Assembly: GCF_009755815.1 (NCBI RefSeq)
Contig: NZ_WRPK01000005.1
Coordinates: 1-64,000, forward strand
Reading direction: 5' to 3'
Length of the DNA stretch: 64,000 nt
Origin: Flavisphingomonas formosensis
GTDB lineage: Bacteria; Pseudomonadota; Alphaproteobacteria; Sphingomonadales; Sphingomonadaceae
In this document: positions 17,070 to 26,638 of the stretch, one piece after another
Layout of the letters: each line of letters begins with the position of its first letter
Numbering within the stretch: position 1 is the first letter of the stretch
Notes under the pieces: generated by a model
Database searches by the model: none
What the model was told of the DNA's origin: nothing
Seen by the model: only the letters and a program-made list of their open reading frames with translations
Translations under genes and position numbers: made by a program

Positions 17070-19328
17070 ATGCTCATAACATCGGACGCTACTTCGTTCA
17101 ATTCACGGGCCAATCGCAAAAGCAGGGCCGCTATCAATATAGGCCTTTTTCTCTGTGTCAGCGTTTTTGCGCTCAACGCTGCCCAGGCAGCCCAGGCGGA
17201 AACTCTGCCGGCCATCGACGCGGTAAACTCGGATGGTGACATTGTCGTGACGGCGCAAAAGCGCCAGGAGCGGCTGCTGGACGTTCCTATGGCCGTAACG
17301 ACAATTCCCGCTCAGGTGCTGGTCAATGGCAACGTAGTTCAGGCCAAGGACTATTTGATCGCGGTACCCGGAGTGCAGATCAATACGCGCCAGGCGGGCC
17401 GAACGCAGATCAACATTCGCGGCGTGACCTCCGGCAATGGCGGCAACCCCTTGGTTGGTATCACCATTGACGACATCCCCTTTGGCTCGAGCACCGTCTT
17501 TGGCGGCGGCTCGTCGGTCATTCCCGATCTCGATCCTTTCATATTGCAAAGCGTCGAGGTTCTGCGGGGACCGCAGGGGACATTATATGGTGCGAGCAGC
17601 ATGGGCGGATTGGTCAAGTTCCAGACCATGTCGCCATCGCTGACCGACATAAACGGCGCGCTCCAGACGGGGCTCAGCGGCGTGACCGGCGGCGGTGGAA
17701 CCGGTTATTCGGTTCGCGGTGCAGTCAACGCGCCGTTGGTCCATGACAAGCTGGCTGTCAGTCTAAGCGCCTTCTATCGCAAGGATCCGGGCTATATTTC
17801 CGATCCTAGTCAGGGCGTGAAAAATCAGGATGACTTGCGCGCCTTGGGCGGACGCGTCGCGATTCTGGGTCAATTGTCAGATACGTTCAAGATTTGTCTC
17901 AGCGCGATCTATCAAAAACAAGATCAAGACATGTCCTCACAGATGGACACGACCATCACGGGGCAACCACTCTATGGCGACCTCCAGCACGTCCGGCTGC
18001 CGGGAACCGACGGTTTTCACTCCCGTGTCCAGTTCTACGATCTGATCCTGGACAAGGAAGTCGGTGACGTCACCCTATCTTCGCTGTCCGCCTATACGCG
18101 CACGAAACTTGCGAATCCCTCGGATTTCACGCTCGTCGATGGCGGTTATGCTGCAGACGTTACCGGACTGCCCAACCCCGGCGCATATTTCGTGAACAAC
18201 GTAAGCACTAAGAAATTCACCCAGGAATTCCGCATCACGTCCAGCGATGACAAGCCAATCAGTTATATCGCCGGTGTCTATTATGGCGATGAAAAGTCCT
18301 TCCTCTTCCAAGACGAATTCGCTGCGGATCAGGCCACAGGCGCTATCGTCTCACCAAGCATTTATCAGTCCAACACGCATAGCTCGTATCGGGAATATGC
18401 GGCGTACGCGACACTGACCTGGAAGGCATCCGAGCAATTCGATATCCAGGCTGGTGGCCGTTACAGTCACAGCCTTTTCAAAAGCTCAGAATTCGACACG
18501 GATAATACTGGTCCTATTTTCCAGGCGGACGCACGAGCCAAGGAAAATCCGTTCACGTTCAGCGTGAGCCCGCGATACCATTTCTCCACGAATCTGATGA
18601 TCTACGCGCGCGTGGCCTCCGGCTTTCGTGCCGGCGGGGCGAATGCGGGCCTGCCGGCGACCATCGCGCCGACATTCCGGTCCGACGATCTGGTGAATTA
18701 CGAAATCGGCATGAAAGGTCAGACAGACAACGGTCGTCTCTCGGGGACGCTTGCGACCTATTATATCGACTGGTCCAATATTCAGATCACGCAAAGAGAT
18801 AACGCCGGCAATTCGTATCTGACGAATGCGGGCAAGGCGAAAAGCGAGGGTGTCGAGGCATCGCTCAGCGCCCAGCCGCTCGATGGGCTGTATCTTTCGA
18901 GCTCCTTGACCTACAGCCATGCCGTCATGAACGAAGACGCTCCAGCCGGCACTTTCTACGGGTTCAAAGGAGACCGTCTGCCGTTCTCCGCGAAGTGGAC
19001 GGCGACGCTGGGCGGCGAATATCGGATGCCCGTGGGCGCGAAGACGTCGGTCTTCCTGGCCGGGAACCTGCTCTATACCGGCCAGCGCCTGAGCGATTTT
19101 GTTGCCAACAGCACCCAGACACGGTTCAACCTCCCGTCCTTCACCACGGCGGATCTTCGGATCGGAGCCGATGTCGGCAATGTAACCGCCACGCTCTTCG
19201 TTCGAAATGTCGGCGACAGCCGCGGATTCGTGAGTGGCAGGCCGCTCCGCTCCCGTGCGAGGGATCCTATTGCGGTCTCGGTCATCACGCCAAGGACGAT
19301 CGGAGCTTCGTTGTCAGTCAAGTTGTAG
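17070..19328 (+). CDS. TonB-dependent outer-membrane receptor
   Basis: Outer-membrane beta-barrel with plug domain, 752 residues, energised through TonB. A signal peptide with hydrophobic core LFLCVSVFALNAAQAAQA is followed by DIVVTAQKRQERLLDVP, the TonB-box/plug start typical of sphingomonads. The plug contains VEVLRGPQGTLYGASSMGG; the barrel ends at a C-terminal hydrophobic strand. In these bacteria such receptors import scarce organic nutrients as well as iron complexes. Being followed by a secreted amidohydrolase and a Tat PLP enzyme, it is the likely uptake port for the substrate of this cluster; this is inference. Confidence 0.92.
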   Translation: MLITSDATSFNSRANRKSRAAINIGLFLCVSVFALNAAQAAQAETLPAIDAVNSDGDIVVTAQKRQERLLDVPMAVTTIPAQVLVNGNVVQAKDYLIAVPGVQINTRQAGRTQINIRGVTSGNGGNPLVGITIDDIPFGSSTVFGGGSSVIPDLDPFILQSVEVLRGPQGTLYGASSMGGLVKFQTMSPSLTDINGALQTGLSGVTGGGGTGYSVRGAVNAPLVHDKLAVSLSAFYRKDPGYISDPSQGVKNQDDLRALGGRVAILGQLSDTFKICLSAIYQKQDQDMSSQMDTTITGQPLYGDLQHVRLPGTDGFHSRVQFYDLILDKEVGDVTLSSLSAYTRTKLANPSDFTLVDGGYAADVTGLPNPGAYFVNNVSTKKFTQEFRITSSDDKPISYIAGVYYGDEKSFLFQDEFAADQATGAIVSPSIYQSNTHSSYREYAAYATLTWKASEQFDIQAGGRYSHSLFKSSEFDTDNTGPIFQADARAKENPFTFSVSPRYHFSTNLMIYARVASGFRAGGANAGLPATIAPTFRSDDLVNYEIGMKGQTDNGRLSGTLATYYIDWSNIQITQRDNAGNSYLTNAGKAKSEGVEASLSAQPLDGLYLSSSLTYSHAVMNEDAPAGTFYGFKGDRLPFSAKWTATLGGEYRMPVGAKTSVFLAGNLLYTGQRLSDFVANSTQTRFNLPSFTTADLRIGADVGNVTATLFVRNVGDSRGFVSGRPLRSRARDPIAVSVITPRTIGASLSVKL

Positions 19329-19346
19329 GTTAATCTCACTGTATAG

Positions 19347-19388
19347 GACAATTCCCTCACGCCACCGATGCGGCGCGAGGGAATTGTC
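19347..19388 (+). promoter_or_regulatory. strong intercistronic RNA hairpin before the amidohydrolase
   Basis: GACAATTCCCTC (19347-19358) and GAGGGAATTGTC (19377-19388) are a perfect 12-base inverted repeat. After one A-C mismatch, CGCC pairs with GGCG, leaving an eight-base loop. No T-run follows, and AGGAGG for the next gene starts at once after it. It may protect or attenuate the mRNA between the receptor and the enzyme genes, or be an operator. Confidence 0.7.
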
Positions 19389-19405
19389 AGGAGGCGACGA
19401 ACATC

Positions 19406-21520
19406 ATGTTGACGCGAAATCTGGTCTGTTTTGCGTTTGCCGTGCTGATCACGAGCGGGCAGGCTGTGGCAGCGCTGGCCTGCGAACGTTTCTCCGAAGA
19501 GCTCACGATTTTTTCCGAAGAGATGCCGGCAGGTCGCGTCATCGCCCATACCGCCGACTGCAACGCCGAAGTGGACTTCGTAATTGATCAAAACGGTCGC
19601 GGACCGCAACATATTGAGCATATCGTCTATGGTACCGGAAAGCTGCCTATCGAATATTCGATCAGAGGAACATCGGACTTCGGCGGCAAGGTCGAGGAAT
19701 GGTTTTCCAGCCGCGGCAATGCAGCAAGCTGGCAGAGTCAAGCTGACAGCGGCCGGGTGGCCGATGCGCGGGGCCGCCTGTATCTTGCCAAGGATTCCAG
19801 CCCTTACAGCCTTGCGGTTTACGGGCGCGCTCTGCTTGCCAGCAAGAGCCACATGCTGGCGACCATCCCGGATGGCGAGCTCCGCATCACCGAGCTTCGG
19901 CAACTACGCCTCGCGAACAGCGGGCGAAGCGAGCTAATCACATTTTACCGCATTGACGGCCGCGATACAGCGCCTGATTATATCGCCTTCGATCGCCGGG
20001 GCCGCGTCTTTGCGACGCTTGCCGATCAGATCCTCTCGCTCCGCACGGGATGGGAGGCACAGGCGCCGCTGCTGCGGACGACATTCGACGCTCTGAACCA
20101 CGCGCGGCTTGAGCAACTCCAGAAGCGACTGGGACATATCGTCGAACGGCCCATACGCATCCACAATGTCCGCATTTTCGACGGTGCGGCGCGGCGTCTT
20201 TCCGATCTGTCGGACGTCGTGGTGAAAGACGGGCGGATCGCCGCCGTGCTGCCCAGCACGGACAGGCCGCTGGACCCAGCGGCTGAAATCGTCGTGGAGG
20301 GCAATGGCGGCGTGCTGGTGCCGGGTCTCAACGATATGCACGCGCACTATGCGGAAGACTTCGGTCTTCTGTACCTTGCCGCCGGCATAACCACCGTGCG
20401 CGATATGGGGAACGACAACAGCCGGCTGCTGAAAACCGTAGCGGACATCAGGACGGGCGCACTGGCTGGTCCCGATATCGTCTATAATGGCTTCATAGAG
20501 GGCAAGAGCCCCTATTCGGCCAGCGGCGGCATCCTCGTTGACGACCTTGCCTCCGCCCTGGAGGCCGTCCGCTGGTACAAAGCGCACGGCTACTGGCAGA
20601 TCAAGTTGTACAATTCATTTCACGCGGAATGGGTCAAGCCCGTCGCGGCGCTCGCGCATTCGCTGCATATGGGTGTGACGGGTCACATGCCGGCCTTTGC
20701 CACGCCCGATCAGATGATCGACGCGGGCTATGACGAGATCACCCATTCCAACCAGCTCATGCTTGGATGGCTGCTCAAGCCACAGGAGGATGCGCGCACC
20801 GCTCTGCGTGCCACAGCGATGGAGCGCGCCGCCGATCTCGACCTTTCCTCGCCGAATGTCATGGCGACCATCGACCACATGCGCCGCAAGGATATCCCCT
20901 TGGACACCACGCTTTCCATCAGGGAACAGCTCATGATGAGCCGGGCCGGGGAAACCCCACCTACCTTCGCTGCAGTCATCGACCATTTTCCCATCGGGCT
21001 GCGGAGGAAGGTTCGCCAGACCTGGATGCCGATCCATTCGGCGGAGGAGGATGCGCGATACAAAAAGGCGTTCGCCAAGATCATCGATATGATCCGGTTA
21101 CTTCACAAGAACGGCATCCGCCTTCTACCGGGCACCGACGACGGCGAAGGTTTCGCTTTTGACCGCGAACTCGAACTATATGTCGCCGCAGGCATGACGC
21201 CCGCCGAAACGCTGGGCAACGCCACTTTCGCCATGGCACGCTATATGGAGCGGGACAGGGATCACGGCTCGATCGCAGTCGGCAAAATTGCAGATATGTT
21301 TTTGGTCGAAGGAGACCCAACCCAGGACATATCGGCGGTGCGCCGCCCGACATTGGTCGTCAAAGGCCGCTATCATTATTTCCCCGACGAGATCTACGCC
21401 GCGCTCCATGTGAAACCCTTCGCCGCGAGGCCAAGGATTTTTGGGGAAATGACACGGTGCTCGAACCGTATTCGGTGCCTGCTCACGATCGGTGGATCGA
21501 CGTCCTGTGCAAGGAAATAG
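19406..21520 (+). CDS. secreted metal-dependent amidohydrolase
   Basis: Amidohydrolase-superfamily enzyme, 704 residues, with a signal peptide (LVCFAFAVLITSGQAVAA). The first roughly 250 mature residues form an N-terminal region that I do not recognise, followed by the TIM-barrel hydrolase. Metal ligands are visible: HAH in LVPGLNDMHAHYAE is the first pair, then GHMP, EITHSN and the Asp in GTDDG. The imidazolonepropionase/prolidase-like branch cleaves cyclic or peptide amide bonds. AGGAGG precedes the ATG. It is separated by only three bases from the Tat PLP enzyme gene. The actual bond cleaved is unknown; a tryptophan-containing amide fits the context. Confidence 0.82.
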   Translation: MLTRNLVCFAFAVLITSGQAVAALACERFSEELTIFSEEMPAGRVIAHTADCNAEVDFVIDQNGRGPQHIEHIVYGTGKLPIEYSIRGTSDFGGKVEEWFSSRGNAASWQSQADSGRVADARGRLYLAKDSSPYSLAVYGRALLASKSHMLATIPDGELRITELRQLRLANSGRSELITFYRIDGRDTAPDYIAFDRRGRVFATLADQILSLRTGWEAQAPLLRTTFDALNHARLEQLQKRLGHIVERPIRIHNVRIFDGAARRLSDLSDVVVKDGRIAAVLPSTDRPLDPAAEIVVEGNGGVLVPGLNDMHAHYAEDFGLLYLAAGITTVRDMGNDNSRLLKTVADIRTGALAGPDIVYNGFIEGKSPYSASGGILVDDLASALEAVRWYKAHGYWQIKLYNSFHAEWVKPVAALAHSLHMGVTGHMPAFATPDQMIDAGYDEITHSNQLMLGWLLKPQEDARTALRATAMERAADLDLSSPNVMATIDHMRRKDIPLDTTLSIREQLMMSRAGETPPTFAAVIDHFPIGLRRKVRQTWMPIHSAEEDARYKKAFAKIIDMIRLLHKNGIRLLPGTDDGEGFAFDRELELYVAAGMTPAETLGNATFAMARYMERDRDHGSIAVGKIADMFLVEGDPTQDISAVRRPTLVVKGRYHYFPDEIYAALHVKPFAARPRIFGEMTRCSNRIRCLLTIGGSTSCARK

Positions 21521-21523
21521 CCG

Positions 21524-22756
21524 ATGAATATTTCGAGACGATCGCTGATAGGTTCGACTCTGGCAGCGTCGCTGCTTTCCGGTGCCAACGCAGGCGCTGC
21601 ACTTGCCCAAGGGCGCGCATTACCGCTCAAATCGGATTTCAATCTTGGCGGCGTGTACCTCGACAGCGCATCGGGTCATCCGCTCAGCCTGCCTGTACTG
21701 CGGGCGATGCAAAACTACATATCCGTACGGTTCGGTGAGCCCGAGCATTCCTGGCACACGACGGAAGTGCGCGATCAGGCGGCGGCGCTTTTCGCCAGGC
21801 TGATCAATGCCGCGCCGACCGATATCGCGATCGTGCCCAGCACCATGATCGGCGAAAATCTGATCGGCGCATCGATGGGAATCGGCAAAGGCGACAGGAT
21901 TGTCACCGACGCCTTCCACTACTGGGCTTCGCTGGCGAAATATGGCGAGATGCGAAAGGACGGCGTCGACGTCGCGGTGGTCGCGCCGCGCGGAAATCGG
22001 ATGATGCCGGCCGACGTGGAAGCCGCGATAACGGCGGGTACCCGGCTCGTCGCGGTCTCGCTGGTCGCGAGCCATTCCGGTTTCATGCACGATCTGAAGC
22101 AGTTGTGCGACATCGCGCACCATCGAGGTGCGCTCATATATGCCGACATCATCCAGGCGGCCGGTGCAGTACCGATCGATGTGAAGGCAAGTGGCGTCGA
22201 TTTTGCCTGTTGCGGCGGCCACAAATGGCTCCAGGCGGATCGGGGCGCCGCCTTCCTCTATGTTCGGCCGGAGGCGCTGCCGCATCTTCGCCGCGTACAG
22301 ACCGGTTGGCTGCAACTCAAAGACTACCAATATCACGCGTTTCCGAACGATCCTCCGGGGCCGCCGGAAGGAAGCTGGCAGATGTTGCCGGACAGTGCGG
22401 CGAGCCTGTTCGAGGTTTCCACCTGGAGCCACTCCGCAGTCTGGTGTCTGCGGGCGTCGATCAGCTATATCCTCGCCATCGGGGTGGATAGGATCGCGGC
22501 TCATCGTCGCCCGCTCACAAGCAGGCTTCAGGCGGCGATGCGTGATCTCGGCTATGTCGCGTTGACGCCGCCGGAGCAGAATTCACCTATCGCCGCATTT
22601 GCGAGGCGCGACATCGATCAGCGGATTGTCGAAAGATGCCGGTCGCGGAGAATTGCCGTCAGCATCGGCGATAACGCGGACTATATTCGTGTTTCGCCGT
22701 CTGTCTTCAACGACGGCGACGACATCGAACTTTTCCTGGAAGCCGTGCATGTCTGA
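21524..22756 (+). CDS. Tat-exported PLP-dependent class V aminotransferase-fold enzyme
   Basis: Fold-type I PLP enzyme, 410 residues, related to kynureninase, isopenicillin-N epimerase and cysteine-desulfurase-like proteins. NISRRSLIGSTLAASLLSG is a clear twin-arginine signal, so it is folded with PLP and exported to the periplasm. The PLP Lys is in CGGHKWLQADRGAAFLYV and the cofactor Asp in YADIIQAAGAVP. Exported PLP enzymes of this fold are known, for example PvdN of Pseudomonas in pyoverdine maturation. Here the neighbours point to catabolism. It could cleave a kynurenine-like side chain in the periplasm; unproven. It lies three bases after the amidohydrolase. Confidence 0.85.
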   Translation: MNISRRSLIGSTLAASLLSGANAGAALAQGRALPLKSDFNLGGVYLDSASGHPLSLPVLRAMQNYISVRFGEPEHSWHTTEVRDQAAALFARLINAAPTDIAIVPSTMIGENLIGASMGIGKGDRIVTDAFHYWASLAKYGEMRKDGVDVAVVAPRGNRMMPADVEAAITAGTRLVAVSLVASHSGFMHDLKQLCDIAHHRGALIYADIIQAAGAVPIDVKASGVDFACCGGHKWLQADRGAAFLYVRPEALPHLRRVQTGWLQLKDYQYHAFPNDPPGPPEGSWQMLPDSAASLFEVSTWSHSAVWCLRASISYILAIGVDRIAAHRRPLTSRLQAAMRDLGYVALTPPEQNSPIAAFARRDIDQRIVERCRSRRIAVSIGDNADYIRVSPSVFNDGDDIELFLEAVHV

Positions 22757-22773
22757 CGATCGCGGCTGTCCAC

Positions 22774-24285
22774 TTATTTGACGAACGCCTGAAGGTCCGC
22801 GCTGAACTGCGCGCGGCTGAGGGCCTCGTAATAGACCATGTGGCCGCTTGCATAGCAGCGCGTCTGGATGCGCTGTTGCAAGGCGGGCACCTGCCGCCTG
22901 ACGATTTCCTGCTTGCTCGCGCAGCTTGAGATGGAATCGTACAGCCCATCGACGATCAGCATCTTCATGTTGGGATCGAGCGCCATCGCCTTTGCGGCCT
23001 CGGGCGTATCCGCTCCCCGCGGCGGCTCACCATTGGCGATCAGCCGCTCATTCTCTTTATCGATCTCGTCATTGCGCATGGGTATCTGGAAGAAGCCTTC
23101 GTGATAATCCCAGACGGCATTCGGGCTCTGAACAGGTCCGCCGTCCGGCGTAAAGCCGCTCAATTCCGTCCAGTTCATATAGCTGAGGTCGGTGACATAT
23201 CCGAGAGTCTTGCGAAGGTAGCGCTCGGCTGCGATCGGGTCGCCTTCGAGGTCCTTGTCCGCCGTCTGGGTCATGTCGAATGTCGCGAGCGTCTTGTGCT
23301 CATTCGCCAGCAGCCCCTTCAGGAACTGGGTGGAGGTGACCATGAGCGTATCGCGGTTCACATCCTCTTCCCGCAACCCGACATAGTGCGCCAGTTGTCG
23401 TGCGATTTCCGCACGGTGCGCGCCATCGAGGCTCTGGAGATTCTGCAGCGCCGGCACATAGACAGACATCGTCCAGTCGCGAACCGCTGCCTGCAACGCC
23501 GCCGGATCCTTCGCCATCAGGTCAGGCGCCAACTTGCCGTAATGCTGCGCGATCACCGCGCGTTGCACATTATACAGCGCCCGCAGCGTGGGATCAGGCA
23601 TCGCGTTAGGCAGACCGACCCGACCCGAAATCACCACTATGCCGCCGACATGGATGTTTCGTTGTTCCAGCGCGTGGGCAACCGCCGCCGCCCGGAACCC
23701 GCCCCAACTCTCTCCCACCAGATAGAGCGGAGAAGCTTCCGCCGCGAACAGCAGGCGCCACGCCCTGACAAAATCGGTAAAAGCCGCCACATCGCCGCGA
23801 GTCTGATAGAGTTGACCCGCGAATTCCGGTTTGGCTATCCGGCTGAAACCCGTTCCCGGCGCGTCGACGAATATAAGGTCGGTCGAGGCGAGCGCGGTGT
23901 CCTGAAAATCGACGACCTTTCCATTCGCGTCGATCCGCCGCGGACCAATCGACTGGAGATGCAGGATCGCCGAGGGACTTCCGGGGCCGCCATTCCAGAG
24001 AAAGGTTATCGGGCGTGGTTCCCTCGACGCAACCCGGTATGCGACGAAGAACATATACGCCTTGATCTCGTCCGACGCGCCGTCGCGGATCGGGATCCGC
24101 CCCATCTCGACGGTGTAAGCCAGCTTCCGGCCTGTCGATAACGTGACGCTACCCGTAGTCCTATGCGGCGTGTCGACCTGCGCGCGCAGCCCGTAGAGCG
24201 GCAGAAGCAGCAAAACGACGAGCAAGGCGCCGTACAGTATCGAACAAATGGATGGCTTTTGCGCTTCGGTTGGTTCGACTGGCAT
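22774..24285 (-). CDS. S10-family serine carboxypeptidase
   Basis: Serine carboxypeptidase-like alpha/beta hydrolase, 503 residues. The oxyanion region FLWNGGPGSPSA, the nucleophile motif VGESWGGFRA, the catalytic Asp in MLIVDGLYD and the catalytic His in ASGHMVYYEA are all present. The N-terminal hydrophobic stretch ILYGALLVVLLLLPLYGL is a signal peptide or anchor, so it acts outside the cytoplasm. It removes C-terminal residues from peptides. It is convergent with the PLP gene and divergent from ridA. In this cluster it could release aromatic amino acids from peptides taken up by the receptor. Confidence 0.88.
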   Translation of the reverse strand: MPVEPTEAQKPSICSILYGALLVVLLLLPLYGLRAQVDTPHRTTGSVTLSTGRKLAYTVEMGRIPIRDGASDEIKAYMFFVAYRVASREPRPITFLWNGGPGSPSAILHLQSIGPRRIDANGKVVDFQDTALASTDLIFVDAPGTGFSRIAKPEFAGQLYQTRGDVAAFTDFVRAWRLLFAAEASPLYLVGESWGGFRAAAVAHALEQRNIHVGGIVVISGRVGLPNAMPDPTLRALYNVQRAVIAQHYGKLAPDLMAKDPAALQAAVRDWTMSVYVPALQNLQSLDGAHRAEIARQLAHYVGLREEDVNRDTLMVTSTQFLKGLLANEHKTLATFDMTQTADKDLEGDPIAAERYLRKTLGYVTDLSYMNWTELSGFTPDGGPVQSPNAVWDYHEGFFQIPMRNDEIDKENERLIANGEPPRGADTPEAAKAMALDPNMKMLIVDGLYDSISSCASKQEIVRRQVPALQQRIQTRCYASGHMVYYEALSRAQFSADLQAFVK

Positions 24286-24770
24286 TTTTCTTCCAATCTG
24301 ATGGCGTTCGATCGTTCTCGCGCCCGCAATGACACCGCCCTGTCGCTTGAGGCCATCCGGGTTTCATTTTTCCAGATGCGCGCCAGCTTACGGCAAGCCT
24401 ATAGAAAATTTGGCCTGTTGCGAATGCGTGTACCGCTTCTGCGGGATATTTATTTCGTCAAACCCGTCGCTGGGGGTGGGCCTTTCCACAGGCCAAGGAG
24501 CCATCGCCGTTGGCGGGGCCACGGTAGAATGCATCTGTCCGGATGACGGGGCAAGTGACTCCGCGGAAAATATGCCCGCACAATCGGGGAATGGGCGGGA
24601 TATTTTGCCTGCTGGGAAGGAAGGGCAGGCGATCCAAACAATTTTGCCCTGATACGCTCGATATGATCGCAGGTGGAGCGGCCAGTCCGCTCGATCTATC
24701 GATGAGGTCGCAAGTGACGCATATGTATCCGTCAGCGAGGTCGCCGCTTCCGAGGAGCGCCCACCCTTTG
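24286..24770. other. divergent spacer between the carboxypeptidase and ridA
   Basis: About 485 bases with no supported gene. It contains an inverted repeat at 24567-24606 and a third, direct copy of its core (GCGGGATATTT) at 24441-24451. Confidence 0.5.
24567..24606. promoter_or_regulatory. operator-like inverted repeat upstream of ridA
   Basis: AAAATATGCCCGC (24567-24579) and GCGGGATATTTT (24595-24606) are inverted copies differing by one bulged G, with a 15-base spacer. The same half-site recurs at 24441. Location in a divergent promoter region near an Lrp/AsnC gene makes a regulator site plausible. Confidence 0.45.
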
Positions 24771-25277
24771 ATGGGCAGCGAGCACGATCGTTTCCGCTTC
24801 GCGCCGGGCCGATCGAAGGTGTCGGCTATCCTGGCGTTGTGGTGTGCCATGGTCGCGTCGGGATTGTCCGTCGCGGCTACGGCCCAAGCACCGGCCGCTC
24901 CGCCGTTTCGCGACGGTGTTTCAGCCGGCAACCTGCTTTTTCTCTCCGGCCAGACAGGAATCGTGCCCCAGGGCCAGGATCCGCATGGCGAGGGCTTTGA
25001 CGCCGCAGCCCGGATGGCGATGGATAAGCTCGGCGTCGCCCTGGAAAGGCATGGCGGCAGATTCGAAGATGTCGTCAAATGCACGGTGATGCTCGCGGAT
25101 ATACAGGACTGGCCGCGATTCAATGCGACTTATCAGCGCTATTTCACGGAGGGCCGCCTGCCCGCTCGAAGCGCGATGGGGGGACTGAGCCTTGCCCATG
25201 GCGCACAAGTCGAAGTCGAATGCATCGCTGACATGTCCCATGGTGGTGGTGGCACAGGGCCAGCGCCGCGCCCATGA
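24771..25277 (+). CDS. secreted RidA-family (YjgF/YER057c/UK114) protein
   Basis: Enamine/imine-hydrolysing protein of the RidA family, here with a signal peptide: hydrophobic SAILALWCAMVASGLSVAA followed by ATAQA. The mature domain holds GNLLFLSGQTG, DVVKCTVMLAD and the substrate-binding Arg in PARSAMG, with Glu in VEVECIA. RidA proteins clear reactive intermediates made by PLP enzymes and amino-acid oxidases. A periplasmic copy beside a Tat PLP enzyme and a Tat flavin oxidase is telling. The start is uncertain (ATG 24771, ATG 24723 or GTG 24819). Its stop overlaps the MFS gene start (ATGA). Confidence 0.82.
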   Translation: MGSEHDRFRFAPGRSKVSAILALWCAMVASGLSVAATAQAPAAPPFRDGVSAGNLLFLSGQTGIVPQGQDPHGEGFDAAARMAMDKLGVALERHGGRFEDVVKCTVMLADIQDWPRFNATYQRYFTEGRLPARSAMGGLSLAHGAQVEVECIADMSHGGGGTGPAPRP

Positions 25278-26578
25278 TCACGCCCGGCAAGACCGCCATG
25301 ACAGCCAATTCACCGCGTTTGCGCTCGATCCTCGGCGGCTCCGCCGGAAATCTCGTCGAGTGGTATGACTGGTACGTCTATTCCGCGTTCGCGCTTTACT
25401 TCGCGCCTGTCTTTTTTCCTCAAGGTGACAAGACGGCACAGCTCCTCTCCACGGGAGCGGTGTTTGCCGCGGGCTTTCTAATTCGCCCCATCGGTGCATG
25501 GCTTATGGGGATATATGCGGACCGGAACGGCCGAAAGTCTGGGCTGACTCTCTCGGTGCTACTCATGAGCGCGGGCTCCGCGGCGATCGCAGTTGCCCCA
25601 AGCCATGCGAAGGCAGGGGTCTTTGCGCCCGCCATTCTGGTCTTCGCCCGGCTCCTCCAGGGATTTTCCGTCGGTGGCGAATATGGCGCCAGCGCGACTT
25701 ATCTCTCCGAAATGGCGGAATCTCGGCACCGCGGGTTCTGGTCCAGCCTTCAGTATGTAACCCTTATCATGGGGCAACTCGTCGCGTTGATCGTGCTTCT
25801 CTTCCTCCAAAATACCATGGAGGAATCCGCTCTTGAGCACTGGGGCTGGCGTATTCCCTTCGCTATTGGCGCCGTACTGGCGCTCATTGTTCTCGTGCTG
25901 CGCAGGCGCCTTGCGGAAACGGAGCAGTTTGCCGATGCCGCGCGATCGGCGGGAACGCCCAACTCGAGCATTTCGTTGCTCTTGCGGCAGCACCCAGGTC
26001 AGGCCGCGCTCGTCATTGCCTTGACCGCGGGAGGCACGCTCGCCTTCTACACATACAGCACCTACATGCAGAAATATCTGGTCAATTCTGCCGGGTTTAG
26101 TCGGAACCAGTCCAGTTCGATTATGACGGCGGCGTTGTTCGTTTTCATGTGCCTGCAGCCGTTGTTCGGCGCGCTTTCGGACAGGATCGGACGTTGGCCG
26201 GTCATGTCCTTCTTCGGTCTGTTCGGCGCCCTAGGCACCATCCCATTGTTCGATTTCCTTGGGCAGACGCGCGACCCGCTCGCCGCATTCCTGCTCGTTA
26301 CAGCTGCGCTGTTCGTCGTGAGCGGCTACACCGCGATCAACGCGATCGTGAAGGCTGAACTTTTTCCCGTCCATATCAGGACGCTCGGCGTCGCGCTGCC
26401 CTATGCCATCGCCAATGCGGTATTCGGCGGAACCGCGGAATATGTTGCGCTGCAATTGAAGAATTGGGGCTGGGAAGATGCCTTTTTTATGTACGTCAGC
26501 ATAATGATCGGGTTGTCGCTGATCGTCTATCTCACGATGAGCGAGACCCGACGCGACAGCTTGATCGATCGAAAGTAG
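25274..26578 (+). CDS. MFS transporter of the metabolite:H+ symporter (MHS) family
   Basis: Inner-membrane permease with 12 predicted spans, 434 residues, of the KgtP/ProP-like MHS family. GNLVEWYDWYVYSAFALYF is the family TM1 signature, and GFLIRPIGAWLMGIYADRNGRK the conserved loop after TM2. MHS members import organic acids, amino acids or aromatic acids by proton symport. It is translationally coupled to ridA by ATGA, so it probably imports the product of the periplasmic steps. An in-frame ATG at 25298 is an alternative start. Confidence 0.88.
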   Translation: MITPGKTAMTANSPRLRSILGGSAGNLVEWYDWYVYSAFALYFAPVFFPQGDKTAQLLSTGAVFAAGFLIRPIGAWLMGIYADRNGRKSGLTLSVLLMSAGSAAIAVAPSHAKAGVFAPAILVFARLLQGFSVGGEYGASATYLSEMAESRHRGFWSSLQYVTLIMGQLVALIVLLFLQNTMEESALEHWGWRIPFAIGAVLALIVLVLRRRLAETEQFADAARSAGTPNSSISLLLRQHPGQAALVIALTAGGTLAFYTYSTYMQKYLVNSAGFSRNQSSSIMTAALFVFMCLQPLFGALSDRIGRWPVMSFFGLFGALGTIPLFDFLGQTRDPLAAFLLVTAALFVVSGYTAINAIVKAELFPVHIRTLGVALPYAIANAVFGGTAEYVALQLKNWGWEDAFFMYVSIMIGLSLIVYLTMSETRRDSLIDRK

Positions 26579-26638
26579 GGCAAGGCTTCGACGCCTGCGG
26601 TTCGTCACGATCATCCATCTCGAGGCAGAGAGAGGATC

